A DNA stretch of 64,000 nucleotides from an uncultured Flavobacteriales bacterium (GCA_913058295.1 CAJXRD010000006.1:1-64000), one strand, 5' to 3'; shown: positions 17,238 to 26,919, numbered from the stretch's first letter. A program made the numbers and translations. Notes: a model not told the origin generated them from the sequence alone.

Positions 17238-19703
17238 TTAAAATTTCATATTAAGTTTTACATTAAATACCCTAGGGGTCATGTAATTAGGGATTGCATA
17301 TTGAGTTTTTGTATATACATCTCTCACATAAGTGTTGGTGATGGAGTTTTGAACATCAAATATGTTGAAAATATCAAAGCCAATACTTAAATGCTTAAAA
17401 GGTTTTAACCAGCCACTTTCTCTTAATTTATGGGCATCTACAATTACATAGGAGAATCCTAAATCAACTCTTTTATAATCTGGTAATCGAGTTTGATAAT
17501 CATAAGGATCTGCATAGCTAGGTGATCCTCCAGGTAATCCGGTGTTATAAGTTAAATTGAGGTATAGTTTTAAATCTGGTATCACTTTTATATAATCCTG
17601 AAATAATACTGCAAATTTTAATCGTTGATCGGTAGGTCTAAAAATATAACCTCTATCGTCATGGTTTTCTTCGGTTTTAAGATAGCCGATACTTACCCAA
17701 CTTTCAGTACCTGGCACAAATTGTCCAGCTAATCTTACATCTGCTCCATATGCATAAGCAATTGCATTGTTATTTGCTTGATAACGGATTCTTACATTAT
17801 CTATGGTATAGGGGTTAACATCGGTGAGTGTTTTATAATACGCTTCAGAAATCAATGTGAATGGACGATCCCATATTTTAAGGCTATAATCATGTCCTAG
17901 TACAATGTGTACAGATTGTTGTGCTTTTACTTCTGGTCTTACTGTACCAGCAGCATCTCTTAATTCTCTATAAAACGGTGGTTGATGATACCAACCTCCA
18001 GATAATCTAAAAAGCATGTCTTTTTCCCAGTCTGGTTTTAAAGATATTTGTGCACGTGGACTAAAAACAGTTTGTGTGTTGCTTTCAATTCCTTTGCCAC
18101 TTACTGTCCAATTATGAGCACGAACACCAGCATTTAACCATAAATCACTGTTACCTGCCATAGTTCTATAACTCCATTGTGCATACCCAGAAAACCTCTC
18201 AATTTGCACATCGTTTGTAGCTCTTACCGCAGTATAAGGTGCCAGTGGGGCATCGTATGGTTCGTATGGTTCATTATTGCCAGTGCCATCAATTGGTGGT
18301 CTAATTGAAAACCCTGCAGAATCTAAAACTTCATATTCCTGAATTCGATCCCGAATATCTTCACTTGTATATTTAAGCCCGTATTCAATTGTGTTATCTC
18401 CAATATTCAATATTCCTTTATGTTCAAGGTTAATTATTAGAGCATCCAAATCGTTACGAGCGTGAGTAAGTTGAGAACCAATTCCTTCACTAAATTCTAC
18501 TTCCCCTAAATCTTCACTCCCAATGTCTGTATTTACTTCTCCAAGACGGTATTCAGCAAAAATATCGTAATGTTCTTGTTCTTTAGTATGATAAGCTGAA
18601 GCAATAAATTTTGCAGTATAATTTTCTGAAAGGATATGAGTACTTTTTAATGCTCCGAAATAAGTGTCGTATCTATCTTTTTCTATTCCATCATAGAAAA
18701 CCAATAAAGCGACAGGGTCTGCAATAGTTCCAAAATTAGTTTGTCTGGTAAGTGGTTCAAAATTATATTCATTAACAGATATGTTTCCTAAAAAGCCTAA
18801 AATAAATTTATTGGAAAATTTATAGGTGAGATACGTCTGAAGATCAGTAAAAGCTTGATCATAATTCGATTCTGTTTCTTTGGCATCTACAAATAAACCA
18901 TTGTCTCTATAGCGCATTCCAATAACTCCTGTAAATCTACCATTTTTAGAAACTCCTCCTGCTGATACATTTGCTCCTAATAAACTAAGATTCACACTTG
19001 CACCAAAATTGACAGGTTTGCGATAACTTATATCTAATACAGAAGATAGTTTATCTCCATATTTTGCTTGAAACCCTCCAGCAGAAAAATCTACAGTCGA
19101 AGTTAAATCTGTATTTACAAAACTAAAACCTTCTTGTTGACCACTTCTAATTAAGAAAGGTCTATAAACTTCAATTTCGTTTACATAGACTAAATTTTCA
19201 TCGTAATTCCCACCTCTTACTGCATAAGTTGTACTTAATTCGTTGTTTCCGTTAACTCCAGGAAGGGATTTAATTAAACTTTCAACTCCAGCATTAGCTC
19301 CTGGAATATTCCTAATCGTTTCTGGGCTTATGGTCGTAATACCTTCAACTCGTTTTCTTTTCTTTCTCGAAATAAGAACCTCTCCAATTTGCTCAACATC
19401 GATTTTCATCACTGGATTGAACTCAAAATCTGAATTTGGGCTCAATTCTGGAATAGTAACTTGAATGTTTTTAAAGCTTATATGCGAAAAAATTAAAACG
19501 ATTTCTTGATTTTCAGGGACTTCTAATAAATAGTATCCATCAAAATCGGTTTCTGTACCATTTAGATTAGTAGCAACACTTACATCAGATATTGGAGTAT
19601 TGTTTTCGTCTAAAACCACACCCTTTATCGTAGCATTTTGAGCTAAGAGGGAACTAGAAGTTAAAATAAAAAGGGAAAGCAGGAGAAAAGTAGAAGTCTT
19701 CAA
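17238..19703 (-). CDS. TonB-dependent receptor with N-terminal carboxypeptidase-like domain
   Basis: An 821-aa outer-membrane receptor. A signal peptide (SSSLLAQ) is followed by a CarboxypepD_reg-like Ig domain (TIKGVVLDENNTPISDVSVATN, about 24-100), the plug (VESLIKSLPGVNGNNELSTTYAVRGGNYDENLVYVNEIEVYRP, about 140-185) and a 22-strand-type barrel ending in an aromatic residue (NVKLNMKF). No SusD-like partner is adjacent, so a peptide, siderophore or metal ligand is as likely as a glycan. Upstream, 15 bp away and on the same strand, is an M23 peptidase gene. Confidence 0.9.
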   Translation of the reverse strand: MKTSTFLLLSLFILTSSSLLAQNATIKGVVLDENNTPISDVSVATNLNGTETDFDGYYLLEVPENQEIVLIFSHISFKNIQVTIPELSPNSDFEFNPVMKIDVEQIGEVLISRKKRKRVEGITTISPETIRNIPGANAGVESLIKSLPGVNGNNELSTTYAVRGGNYDENLVYVNEIEVYRPFLIRSGQQEGFSFVNTDLTSTVDFSAGGFQAKYGDKLSSVLDISYRKPVNFGASVNLSLLGANVSAGGVSKNGRFTGVIGMRYRDNGLFVDAKETESNYDQAFTDLQTYLTYKFSNKFILGFLGNISVNEYNFEPLTRQTNFGTIADPVALLVFYDGIEKDRYDTYFGALKSTHILSENYTAKFIASAYHTKEQEHYDIFAEYRLGEVNTDIGSEDLGEVEFSEGIGSQLTHARNDLDALIINLEHKGILNIGDNTIEYGLKYTSEDIRDRIQEYEVLDSAGFSIRPPIDGTGNNEPYEPYDAPLAPYTAVRATNDVQIERFSGYAQWSYRTMAGNSDLWLNAGVRAHNWTVSGKGIESNTQTVFSPRAQISLKPDWEKDMLFRLSGGWYHQPPFYRELRDAAGTVRPEVKAQQSVHIVLGHDYSLKIWDRPFTLISEAYYKTLTDVNPYTIDNVRIRYQANNNAIAYAYGADVRLAGQFVPGTESWVSIGYLKTEENHDDRGYIFRPTDQRLKFAVLFQDYIKVIPDLKLYLNLTYNTGLPGGSPSYADPYDYQTRLPDYKRVDLGFSYVIVDAHKLRESGWLKPFKHLSIGFDIFNIFDVQNSITNTYVRDVYTKTQYAIPNYMTPRVFNVKLNMKF

Positions 19704-19718
19704 ATGAATTTATTAAGA

Positions 19719-21404
19719 TTATTTTCTATAAAATGTTGCTTCAAATGTAGCATTATTTCCAACATTATCCACAACAATTAGTTTCAAATTATTTTCAGAT
19801 TCAGAAATAATATTGTCATTAAAATCATAAGTTAAAACGTCCTTTTTGGAATTATATTCCATTAGAATAAATTTTCCATTTATGGTAGCTCTATAAGAAC
19901 TAACTCCGCTGAGCTTGTCTTCTATTTTTATTTTTAAGGTATTGTTTTTACTAAGCCATTTTTTTTCTGAAAAATTTAATGGCTTTATAATAGGAGCCGT
20001 ATTATCTGAAACTAAAGCATAAGACCCAAAAAGTTTGGTCTTGATTAAAAGCTTGTCTCCCTTTCTAGTAGTTGTATTATGATAAGGGACTCCCTTATAG
20101 TTTAGTCTGCCAATAAATAGTTTGTTAATGTCTGAGTCCTTGTAATTAGAAACATCTACCGTAATTGTCATGTTTTTATGTAAGGGTATTACGTTTTTAT
20201 GCAATTGTAAAGTATCTCCTTGCGTTTTTATATTTAAATAGGTGTTTTCATAAAGGCTATTTGCTGGAATATAAACACTAAACTTTCCTTTTGTAAATGA
20301 ATTGGCCTGATCGGAAAATAAGAAGTCTTCTGTTTTTGTATTTTCTCTAGGTTTTAAAATTTCTAACTTCTCTCCCTTTATAGGAATCGAAATAGTGATA
20401 CTATTATTTTTAAAATCTGAAACTTCTATAGTATACAGAGAAGTGTATTCTTCCTGAATATTAATATAACCGAATTCATTTTCTTCTTTAATAATACTTA
20501 AAGGATTATTGGTTTGTCGAAAAAGTTTTTGAACTCGACTGCGGTTGTTTTTAAAATAAGCATAATCAATATACCTATTTAAATATCGAGTTTCAGCAAA
20601 TGAAAATTTTTCAAATAAAACTTTAAACCGTTCTTCACCATTATAAGTTGACTTTATTTTATAAACTCCGTTTTTATTAGAAGCGCCATTTTGTTGATCG
20701 TGAGCTGATAATCCAAATCCAATTTTTCCGAATGCTTTTATGTTTTCTGTTTTATAAGAACCATCTTTTTGAAGAATAAGTCTCAATTTTACGGGGTTTT
20801 GGGATTGGTTTATTTGAGCGTCTTCACTTATTGGGTAAGCAAAAACACTGTTGATAATGGGTTTTATAGAATCTAAAATTTCAATTCCGAACAACATTGG
20901 ATTCATAGGGCGAGAATCTGCATCTCTTATTTCAAAATGTAAATGAGGGCCTCCGCTACTACCACTATTTCCTGTATAGCCAATTAAGTCTCCTTTTTTT
21001 ACTAAAAATTGATTTACCTCAGGGAAAAGTTCAAAGGTAAAAGTCTCTTTCTGGTATTGATGCTCTTTTACATAATCCTGTATTGTTCCTGCGTATTTTT
21101 GTAAATGAGCATAAACTGTACTATATCCATTAGGATGACTTAGATACAATGCTTTTCCATAACCAAAAAGAGAGACTTTGATTCGGCTTACATAACCATC
21201 TGCGGGTGCATAAATAGGAATTCCTTCCCTTTGCTGGGTTTTAATGTCAAGGCCGCTATGAAAATGATTGCTTCGTAATTCACCAAAACTACCAGAAAGA
21301 ATTAATGGGATTTCGATAGGGTTGTTAAAATAATCGGTTGGAATATCTTTTTGACTATAAACAGTTCCTCCAAAAATTAAAAGAAGGAAAATAATTTTTT
21401 TCAT
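19719..21404 (-). CDS. M23 family metallopeptidase (LytM-type)
   Basis: A 561-aa exported protein. The signal peptide (FLLLIFGGTVYSQ) is followed by a peptidase M23 domain with zinc ligands HSGLDI (about 43-50) and HLHFEI (about 155-160) and the lysostaphin-like GNSGSSGGPHLH loop. The HxxxD and HxH motifs are intact, so endopeptidase activity on peptidoglycan crosslinks is plausible. The C-terminal about 350 residues are beta-rich, probably Ig-like modules. It is the first gene of a pair with the TonB-dependent receptor; a role in coordinating the wall with the outer membrane is inferred. Confidence 0.9.
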   Translation of the reverse strand: MKKIIFLLLIFGGTVYSQKDIPTDYFNNPIEIPLILSGSFGELRSNHFHSGLDIKTQQREGIPIYAPADGYVSRIKVSLFGYGKALYLSHPNGYSTVYAHLQKYAGTIQDYVKEHQYQKETFTFELFPEVNQFLVKKGDLIGYTGNSGSSGGPHLHFEIRDADSRPMNPMLFGIEILDSIKPIINSVFAYPISEDAQINQSQNPVKLRLILQKDGSYKTENIKAFGKIGFGLSAHDQQNGASNKNGVYKIKSTYNGEERFKVLFEKFSFAETRYLNRYIDYAYFKNNRSRVQKLFRQTNNPLSIIKEENEFGYINIQEEYTSLYTIEVSDFKNNSITISIPIKGEKLEILKPRENTKTEDFLFSDQANSFTKGKFSVYIPANSLYENTYLNIKTQGDTLQLHKNVIPLHKNMTITVDVSNYKDSDINKLFIGRLNYKGVPYHNTTTRKGDKLLIKTKLFGSYALVSDNTAPIIKPLNFSEKKWLSKNNTLKIKIEDKLSGVSSYRATINGKFILMEYNSKKDVLTYDFNDNIISESENNLKLIVVDNVGNNATFEATFYRK

Positions 21405-21520
21405 AGGGTGATTTTAACAATGCTCTATAGATAAAGGGGAGTGAAATCTTTTTAAACAGGATACTTATTCAATATTACAAAAATAATACTAAAAAAGTAG
21501 GCTTTTTTGTTATCGATTGT

Positions 21521-21528
21521 TAACTTTG
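21521..21528 (+). promoter_or_regulatory. -7 promoter element of the coiled-coil/zapA operon
   Basis: TAACTTTG matches TAnnTTTG and lies 27 bases before the start of the coiled-coil gene. A TTTG at 21506-21509 is too close to be a standard -33 element. Confidence 0.4.
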
Positions 21529-21555
21529 TAGAAGAAGTATTGAAATAAATTTTTA

Positions 21556-21846
21556 ATGAGTAATCTTTCAGAAATTGTTGATTCTCTAGAAAATAGAGTT
21601 GGTAATTTGATTCAGAAATATGATAATCTGAAGCAATCAAAACTAAAACTAGAAGAAGAATTAACTGTTTTAAAATCAAAACAAAGTCATTTTGTAAAAG
21701 AAATTGACAAATGGCAGGAAGAATGCAATTCATTAAAATTAGCAAATTCGATGCTAGGCAGTGAAGAATATAAACGAGATACAAAACTCAAAATAAATGA
21801 ATTGGTTCGGGAAATTGATAAATGTATAACCCAGCTTTCCGAATAA
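21556..21846 (+). CDS. Small coiled-coil protein upstream of zapA
   Basis: A 96-aa protein that is almost entirely heptad-patterned alpha helix (SLENRVGNLIQKYDNLKQSKLKLEEELTVLK...). It has no membrane segment or enzymatic motif. It is 8 bp upstream of zapA in the same direction, so it is very likely co-transcribed. By analogy of size and structure it may be a ZapB-like partner in Z-ring assembly, but sequence identity to ZapB was not established. Confidence 0.85.
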   Translation: MSNLSEIVDSLENRVGNLIQKYDNLKQSKLKLEEELTVLKSKQSHFVKEIDKWQEECNSLKLANSMLGSEEYKRDTKLKINELVREIDKCITQLSE

Positions 21847-21854
21847 TTTAAAAA

Positions 21855-22139
21855 ATGTCAAACCAACAAAAAATAAAACTATCTATTGCTGATCGGGTTT
21901 ATCCTCTAACTATTAATCCAGAACAAGAAGAAGGACTAAGAAAGGCAACAAAAAAGATAGAAGAAATGATTAAAAGGTTTGAAAACAGTTATGCCGTAAG
22001 AGATAAACAAGATGTATTAGCAATGTGTGCTTTACAGTTTGCTACTCAGGTAGAACAAAAAAATATTGATACTATTGAAGTTAGTCAGGATGTTGAAGAT
22101 AAGTTAGAAACTTTAAATCAATTACTGAAAGATTATTAA
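21855..22139 (+). CDS. zapA: Cell division protein ZapA
   Basis: A 94-aa cytoplasmic protein of typical ZapA size. The N-terminal part KIKLSIADRVYPLTINPEQEEGLRKATKKIEEMI is the ZapA fold that binds FtsZ, followed by a C-terminal dimerising coiled coil. The neighbourhood supports it: a coiled-coil protein lies upstream and a 6S RNA gene downstream, the arrangement also seen for zapA-ssrS in gamma-proteobacteria. It promotes FtsZ filament bundling at mid-cell. Confidence 0.9.
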   Translation: MSNQQKIKLSIADRVYPLTINPEQEEGLRKATKKIEEMIKRFENSYAVRDKQDVLAMCALQFATQVEQKNIDTIEVSQDVEDKLETLNQLLKDY

Positions 22140-22171
22140 TAGTTACGTTCTTTAAAATACATTAAAATTAC

Positions 22172-22346
22172 TGCCTACATTAGTACTATTTTGGTAAACT
22201 CAACACGAATTCTTTAGAAAGGGTGAGTTAAAGTTGTAAAAGCGCGCCGTGTCCCTTTGGGAGAGCGGATACTTGATCAGCTTGTTAGCCCTAAACTTGT
22301 TTTAAAGGAGTTTATACAGAACCCGATATTAATGTAGGCTTTTTTT
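22172..22346 (+). ncRNA. ssrS: 6S RNA (6S-Flavo type)
   Basis: The 227-bp gap between zapA and rny holds a long closed hairpin. CCTACATTAGTA (22174-22185) pairs with TATTAATGTAGG (22327-22338) over 12 bp with one G-U pair, and T8 follows at once as a terminator tract. Inside, AACTCA (22197-22202) pairs with TGAGTT (22224-22229), and a large partly open centre resembles the promoter-mimicking bubble of 6S RNA. A 6S-Flavo family is known from Bacteroidetes, and the position after zapA fits. It would bind the housekeeping RNA polymerase. Ends are estimated from the stem. Confidence 0.82.
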
Positions 22347-22366
22347 TACATAAAATTTAACATAAA

Positions 22367-23929
22367 ATGGAAAATAGTATACCCATCATAATAGGAGTAA
22401 TAAGTTTAATTATAGGATTTGTTATAGCGAAAGTGCTAGAAAGAAACAACTCATCACAAATTATAAAATCAGCAAAAAAGAGAGCAACATCCATTACAAA
22501 ACAAGCTGGAAAGGATGCAGAGGCTTTGAAAAAAGACAAAATGCTCCAGGCTAAAGAAAAGTTTTTAGAGTTAAAATCGGAACATGAAAGAGTGATTTTA
22601 AACAGAGATAAAAAAATCTCTGAAGCTGAAAAAAGAACAAGGGATAAAGAATCTAAAGCTTCCAGTGAATTAGCAAAAGCTAAAAATTTGACTCAAGAAT
22701 TTGAGGCAAAAAATAAAGATTACCAAGAGCGTCTATCTCATGTAGATAAGAAACAATCTGAAGTTGATAAAATGCACAAAAGACAAGTAGAACAACTGGA
22801 AGTAATTTCTAGCCTTTCTGCCGAAGATGCTAAAGCACAACTATTAGATAGTATAAAAGATGAAGCCAAAACCAATGCGATGGCTTATATTCAAAATTCT
22901 ATTGAAGAAGCTAAGTTGACTGCACAACAAGAGGCTAAAAAAATTATCATCAATACCATACAAAGAATAGGAACTGAAGAAGCAATAGACAATTGTGTTT
23001 CTGTTTTTAACTTAGAAAGCGATGATGTAAAAGGTAGAATAATTGGACGTGAAGGAAGAAATATACGTGCGATTGAAGCTGCAACTGGAGTGGAGATTAT
23101 TGTGGATGATACACCAGATGCAATAATTATGTCTTGTTTTGATTCGGTTAGAAGAGAGATTGCAAGATTATCGTTGCATAAATTAGTAACCGATGGTAGA
23201 ATTCATCCAGCACGTATTGAAGAAGTTGTTAAAAAGACAACCAAACAAATAGAGGAAGAAATAAAAGAAGTTGGTAAAAGAGCAGTTATAGATTTAGGTA
23301 TTCACGGTTTACATCCGGAACTTATTAAGGCTGTAGGGCGTATGAAATTTAGATCTTCTTATGGTCAAAACTTATTACAACACTCAAGAGAAGTTGCTAA
23401 GCTTTGTGGCGTGATGGCTTCAGAGTTAGGTTTAAACCCAAAACTAGCAAAACGAGCAGGTTTATTACACGATATTGGGAAAGTACCTGAAACAGAAACG
23501 GAATTGCCTCACGCAATTTTAGGAATGCAGTTAGCTGAAAAACATGGAGAGAAACCAGATGTTTGTAATGCGATTGGAGCTCACCATGATGAGGTAGAAA
23601 TGACTAGTTTATTATCTCCAATAGTTCAGGTTTGTGATGCAATTAGCGGTGCAAGACCAGGTGCAAGAAGACAAGTATTGGATTCTTATATTCAACGTTT
23701 AAAAGATTTAGAAGATGTTGCTTTTGGATTTAAAGGAGTAAATAAAGCATACGCGATACAAGCTGGGCGTGAATTACGTGTCATGGTGGAAAGTGAAAAA
23801 GTAAGTGATGATAAAGCAGCAGAATTATCATTTAGTATTTCTCAGAAAATCCAGACCGAAATGACTTATCCAGGTCAAGTAAAAGTTACCGTAATTAGAG
23901 AAACTAGAGCAGTAAATATTGCTAAATAG
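22367..23929 (+). CDS. rny: Ribonuclease Y
   Basis: A 520-aa endoribonuclease that starts mRNA decay at the membrane. An N-terminal transmembrane helix (about 4-22) is followed by a long charged coiled coil (about 25-200), a KH RNA-binding domain ([21 protein letters not shown], about 222-242) and an HD domain with metal-binding HDIGK (about 367) and HHDEVE. Length and domain order are standard. It follows the 6S RNA gene, whose terminator lies between. Confidence 0.95.
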   Translation: MENSIPIIIGVISLIIGFVIAKVLERNNSSQIIKSAKKRATSITKQAGKDAEALKKDKMLQAKEKFLELKSEHERVILNRDKKISEAEKRTRDKESKASSELAKAKNLTQEFEAKNKDYQERLSHVDKKQSEVDKMHKRQVEQLEVISSLSAEDAKAQLLDSIKDEAKTNAMAYIQNSIEEAKLTAQQEAKKIIINTIQRIGTEEAIDNCVSVFNLESDDVKGRIIGREGRNIRAIEAATGVEIIVDDTPDAIIMSCFDSVRREIARLSLHKLVTDGRIHPARIEEVVKKTTKQIEEEIKEVGKRAVIDLGIHGLHPELIKAVGRMKFRSSYGQNLLQHSREVAKLCGVMASELGLNPKLAKRAGLLHDIGKVPETETELPHAILGMQLAEKHGEKPDVCNAIGAHHDEVEMTSLLSPIVQVCDAISGARPGARRQVLDSYIQRLKDLEDVAFGFKGVNKAYAIQAGRELRVMVESEKVSDDKAAELSFSISQKIQTEMTYPGQVKVTVIRETRAVNIAK

Positions 23930-24010
23930 ATCATTAGAAAGCTGGATCATTAGATGCTTAGATAATTAGTTATTTAGATGGTATGTCTGTTGATGCGTTG
24001 TTTTTTGTTG

Positions 24011-24047
24011 CCAGATACCAGATACCAGATACCAGATACCAGATACC
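24011..24047. repeat. Heptamer tandem repeat (CCAGATA)x5
   Basis: Five exact head-to-tail copies of CCAGATA, plus CC, lie in the 156-bp gap between the 3' ends of rny and xerD. They are outside any gene. The neighbouring 23930-23990 is also low-complexity (repeated ATCATTAGA/TTAGAT). Probably replication slippage products. Confidence 0.85.
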
Positions 24048-24085
24048 TAGAATTTAGGATTAGATAATTTGAAGGTAAAAAAAAT

Positions 24086-24985
24086 CTATTCTCTTCTTGG
24101 GTGGAAACTGTTCATGATTTTAGCGAGGTGACTTTTATCTATGTGTGTATATATTTCTGTAGTAGTAATACTTTCATGACCTAACATTTGTTGAATTGCC
24201 CTAAGATCGGCACCATTTTCTAATAAATGAGTTGCAAAGGAATGTCGAAAAGTATGTGGGCTTATATTTTTATGAATCCCAGATTTTTCAGTAAGCTCTT
24301 TTACAATATGAAATATCATTGCTCTTGTAAGCGAGTTCCCCCTTCGATTTAAGTATAGTGTGTCTTTAGCTGCAGGGTTTATTTTTTGATGTACTCTAAT
24401 TTCTTTTCTATACAAGTCCATGTATTTTATAGTAAGAGTTCCTATTGGTACAAATCGCTGCTTGTTTCCTTTTCCAGTTACTTTTATAAAGCCTTCGTCA
24501 AAAAATAAATCGGAAATTTTAAGATTTATTAATTCTGAAACCCTTAAACCACAACCGTATAAGGTTTCTATAATCGATCGATTTCGTTCCCCTTGGGGAC
24601 TGCTTAAGTCTATATTACTAATAAGCATGTCTATTTCTTCAATAGAAAGAGTGTCTGGTAATTTCCTTCCTATTTTTGGACTTTCAATAAGCTCTAAGGG
24701 ATTTGTTTTTCGGTATTCTTCAAAAACTAAATAGTTAAAAAAACCTTTTAATCCAGATATAATTCTACTCTGTGAGCGAGGATTTATGATTTTGGCTATA
24801 GCATAAATAAACTGTTGTAAAGTCTCTTGAGAAATATTAATTGGAGAAACTTCTATCTTGTTTTCTTCCAGCCATTTTACTAGCTTCTTAATGTCAAGTG
24901 TATAATTATATAAAGAATTTTGAGAAAGCCCTCTTTCTATCCGAAGATAATTTTGATAATCTTTTGTAGCTTGCTTCCAATTCAT
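24086..24985 (-). CDS. xerD: Tyrosine recombinase XerD
   Basis: A 299-aa site-specific recombinase. The N-terminal SAM-like core-binding domain (about 1-90) is followed by a catalytic domain with the full set: Arg in GCGLRVSEL, Lys in GKGNKQRF, HTFRHSFATHLL (His and Arg), GHESITTTEIY (His and nucleophile Tyr). Size and absence of mobile-element neighbours point to the housekeeping chromosome-dimer resolvase acting at dif rather than an integrase. In flavobacteria it is usually divergent from aroQ, and here two barrel genes lie between them. Confidence 0.93.
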   Translation of the reverse strand: MNWKQATKDYQNYLRIERGLSQNSLYNYTLDIKKLVKWLEENKIEVSPINISQETLQQFIYAIAKIINPRSQSRIISGLKGFFNYLVFEEYRKTNPLELIESPKIGRKLPDTLSIEEIDMLISNIDLSSPQGERNRSIIETLYGCGLRVSELINLKISDLFFDEGFIKVTGKGNKQRFVPIGTLTIKYMDLYRKEIRVHQKINPAAKDTLYLNRRGNSLTRAMIFHIVKELTEKSGIHKNISPHTFRHSFATHLLENGADLRAIQQMLGHESITTTEIYTHIDKSHLAKIMNSFHPRRE

Positions 24986-25060
24986 ATAGCGATATTAATC
25001 AATAATTGCATAAAATAAAGATAACATATAAATAAGATTAGGCATTAAAATGAATTATTT

Positions 25061-25068
25061 TATATTTG
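25061..25068 (+). promoter_or_regulatory. -7 promoter element of the first barrel gene
   Basis: TATATTTG matches TAnnTTTG, 29 bases before the start codon at 25098. No clear -33 element. Confidence 0.45.
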
Positions 25069-25097
25069 AGGAACTTAATAACTAAAAACAATCAATC

Positions 25098-25646
25098 ATG
25101 AAAAAATTTATTTTAATCGTATTTACCGTTTTAGTATCTGTAGGTTCCTTTGCACAAGGAATAGATGTAGGGATAAAAGCTGGAGCAAATTTCTCTACTT
25201 TAACTGATGTGCCAGATGTTTCCACAAGAACAGGATTCTTAATTGGAGGCTTTGTTACTTTAAAATTTACAGAAAAAATGGCATTACAAGGGGATATTTT
25301 ATATTCTCAACAGGGAGCAGATGGTAAAAATGGCTATAGTGACTTAGCTTTAGATTACGTTATTTTCCCAATTGTATTTAAATATTATATTATTGACAGA
25401 TTAAATATCCAAGCCGGACCACAATTTGGTTCTGTTATTAAAGATAATTATAATAATAATTTAGATTCTTTTGATATTTCTGGAGTAGTGGGAATAGGAG
25501 TGGATTTACCGTTAAATTTACGTGTAACGGGACGTTATAGTTTTGGACTTAATGATATTGGGTTTTCAGATTATTATGGCAATGGCTTCACGACTAACGC
25601 GAAAAACAGTGTATTTTCTTTAACTGCAGGATTTAGCTTTTTATAA
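25098..25646 (+). CDS. Outer-membrane beta-barrel protein (PorT-like fold)
   Basis: A 182-aa protein. The signal peptide (VLVSVGSFAQ) is followed by IDVGIKAGANFSTL, the typical start of the small PorT-family/outer-membrane beta-barrel domain, and eight or so amphipathic strands ending in SLTAGFSFL. Function unknown. It is followed 58 bp later by another barrel gene with its own promoter element, so the two need not be co-transcribed. Confidence 0.85.
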   Translation: MKKFILIVFTVLVSVGSFAQGIDVGIKAGANFSTLTDVPDVSTRTGFLIGGFVTLKFTEKMALQGDILYSQQGADGKNGYSDLALDYVIFPIVFKYYIIDRLNIQAGPQFGSVIKDNYNNNLDSFDISGVVGIGVDLPLNLRVTGRYSFGLNDIGFSDYYGNGFTTNAKNSVFSLTAGFSFL

Positions 25647-25675
25647 ATAAAAAACATAGGTTTCGTTTTTTTTTA

Positions 25676-25683
25676 TAAATTTG
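25676..25683 (+). promoter_or_regulatory. -7 promoter element of the second barrel gene
   Basis: TAAATTTG matches TAnnTTTG. It overlaps the TTG at 25681 that the ORF track used as start, which supports translation from the ATG pair at 25705/25708 instead. Confidence 0.45.
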
Positions 25684-25704
25684 TATCCTAACCAAAACAA
25701 ATTA

Positions 25705-26340
25705 ATGATGAAAAAATTATTAGTATTAACTGCCTTAGTAGTATTTAGCTTTACAAATGTGAATGCTCAAGATGGTGTGGATAAAGTAATAGAGCAAGCT
25801 AAGAACGGAGGTTTTTATGTAGGAGCTAATTTAGGATTCTCTTTAATTAGTAATAGTTATTATCCTGGATATAACAATAATAGCTCAGATGATTACGGTT
25901 CTTTTAATTTTGGCTTTGATGCTGCGTATTTATTTGGTGTGATTCCTAATTTAGAAATAGGACTACTTGCTGGTTATACACAGTTTATTGCCAGTGGAGA
26001 ATATGCTTCTGGAGAAATTGATAATGATACAGGAAACTTTATCTTTGTTGACTTTAAGGATGCATCTTTTATTCCAGTTGCTGTATCAGGTCGGTACTTT
26101 TTTGCAGATCGTAAGTTCTTTGGAGGTTTAGATTTAGGAGTAGGAATTAATGTTGCTGGTGATGCTAAAACAGGATTTTATGCAAGACCTAAATTTGGGT
26201 TTAACTTAAATAAAATTACTTTAATTGCTTCTTTCCAAAGTATATCTGGAGGTCAAGATTATAATTCTGCAAATGGAGTTAATGTATATTCTCTTAATGG
26301 ATTTAAATCTATTAATGCAGGTATAGAATACGGTTTTTAA
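25705..26340 (+). CDS. Outer-membrane beta-barrel protein
   Basis: A 211-aa protein with a signal peptide (MKKLLVLTALVVFSFTNVNAQ). The repeated hydrophobic-aromatic strands (FYVGANLGFSLIS, FNFGFDAAYLFG, FGGLDLGVGINV) and C-terminal INAGIEYGF, ending on phenylalanine, fit an outer-membrane barrel. Either ATG 25705 or 25708 could start it. Function unknown. It is followed by a good terminator. Confidence 0.83.
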   Translation: MMKKLLVLTALVVFSFTNVNAQDGVDKVIEQAKNGGFYVGANLGFSLISNSYYPGYNNNSSDDYGSFNFGFDAAYLFGVIPNLEIGLLAGYTQFIASGEYASGEIDNDTGNFIFVDFKDASFIPVAVSGRYFFADRKFFGGLDLGVGINVAGDAKTGFYARPKFGFNLNKITLIASFQSISGGQDYNSANGVNVYSLNGFKSINAGIEYGF

Positions 26341-26360
26341 TGAACAATTAAATATATTTA

Positions 26361-26389
26361 AAAGCGGAAGTACTACTTCCGCTTTTTTT
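26361..26389 (+). terminator. Terminator after the second barrel gene
   Basis: AAAGCGGAAG/CTTCCGCTTT stem with a TACTA loop and a T-rich tail, 20 bases after the stop codon. Confidence 0.9.
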
Positions 26390-26505
26390 ATGTCTAATTT
26401 ATTGTAATTTTACATTATGAAACGAGCATGTTAAAATATTTAACATTCAAGAGAATGCCTAATAGCGAACAGCAGGTGACCGATTTAATAAAATAATTAA
26501 GACAC

Positions 26506-26919
26506 ATGAAAATCATCATCATCAACGGCCCTAATATCAATCTACTCGGAAAGCGAGAAACCGATATTTATGGCGATCAATCTTTCGAAGAGTTTTTTAC
26601 TATTCTTAAAAACAAATATCCTTCAGTTTCTATTTCTCACTTTCAATCGAATATTGAAGGGGAATTAATAGATAAGCTTCAGGAAGTTGGTTATGACAAT
26701 GATGGTGTTATTTTAAATGCAGCCGCTTATACGCATACTTCCGTAGGAATAGGAGATGTAGTAAAAGCAATTTCAACTCCAGTAATTGAGGTTCATATTT
26801 CGAATACTTTCGCTAGGGAAGAGTTTAGACATCATTCGTTTATTTCTCCTAATGCAAAAGGAGTAATCCTAGGTTTTGGCCTGCAAAGTTACGAGTTGGC
26901 TTTGCAAAGTTTTTTATAA
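26506..26919 (+). CDS. aroQ: Type II 3-dehydroquinate dehydratase
   Basis: A 137-aa enzyme of the shikimate pathway that converts 3-dehydroquinate to 3-dehydroshikimate. Signatures: GPNINLLGKRETDIYG with the catalytic tyrosine (about 8-23), QSNIEGELIDKLQ, ILNAAAYTHTSVGIGD, EVHISNTFAREEFRHHSF with the catalytic histidine. The length is normal for type II. It stands alone between two terminators. Confidence 0.95.
   Translation: MKIIIINGPNINLLGKRETDIYGDQSFEEFFTILKNKYPSVSISHFQSNIEGELIDKLQEVGYDNDGVILNAAAYTHTSVGIGDVVKAISTPVIEVHISNTFAREEFRHHSFISPNAKGVILGFGLQSYELALQSFL

Noticed and set aside
21452-21784. 110-aa minus-strand ORF over the coiled-coil gene
   Set aside because: The opposite frame gives a clean heptad coiled coil upstream of zapA with a promoter element; the minus frame does not.
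24011-24047. Possible CRISPR array
   Set aside because: The heptamers are contiguous with no spacers, too short, and no cas genes are present.
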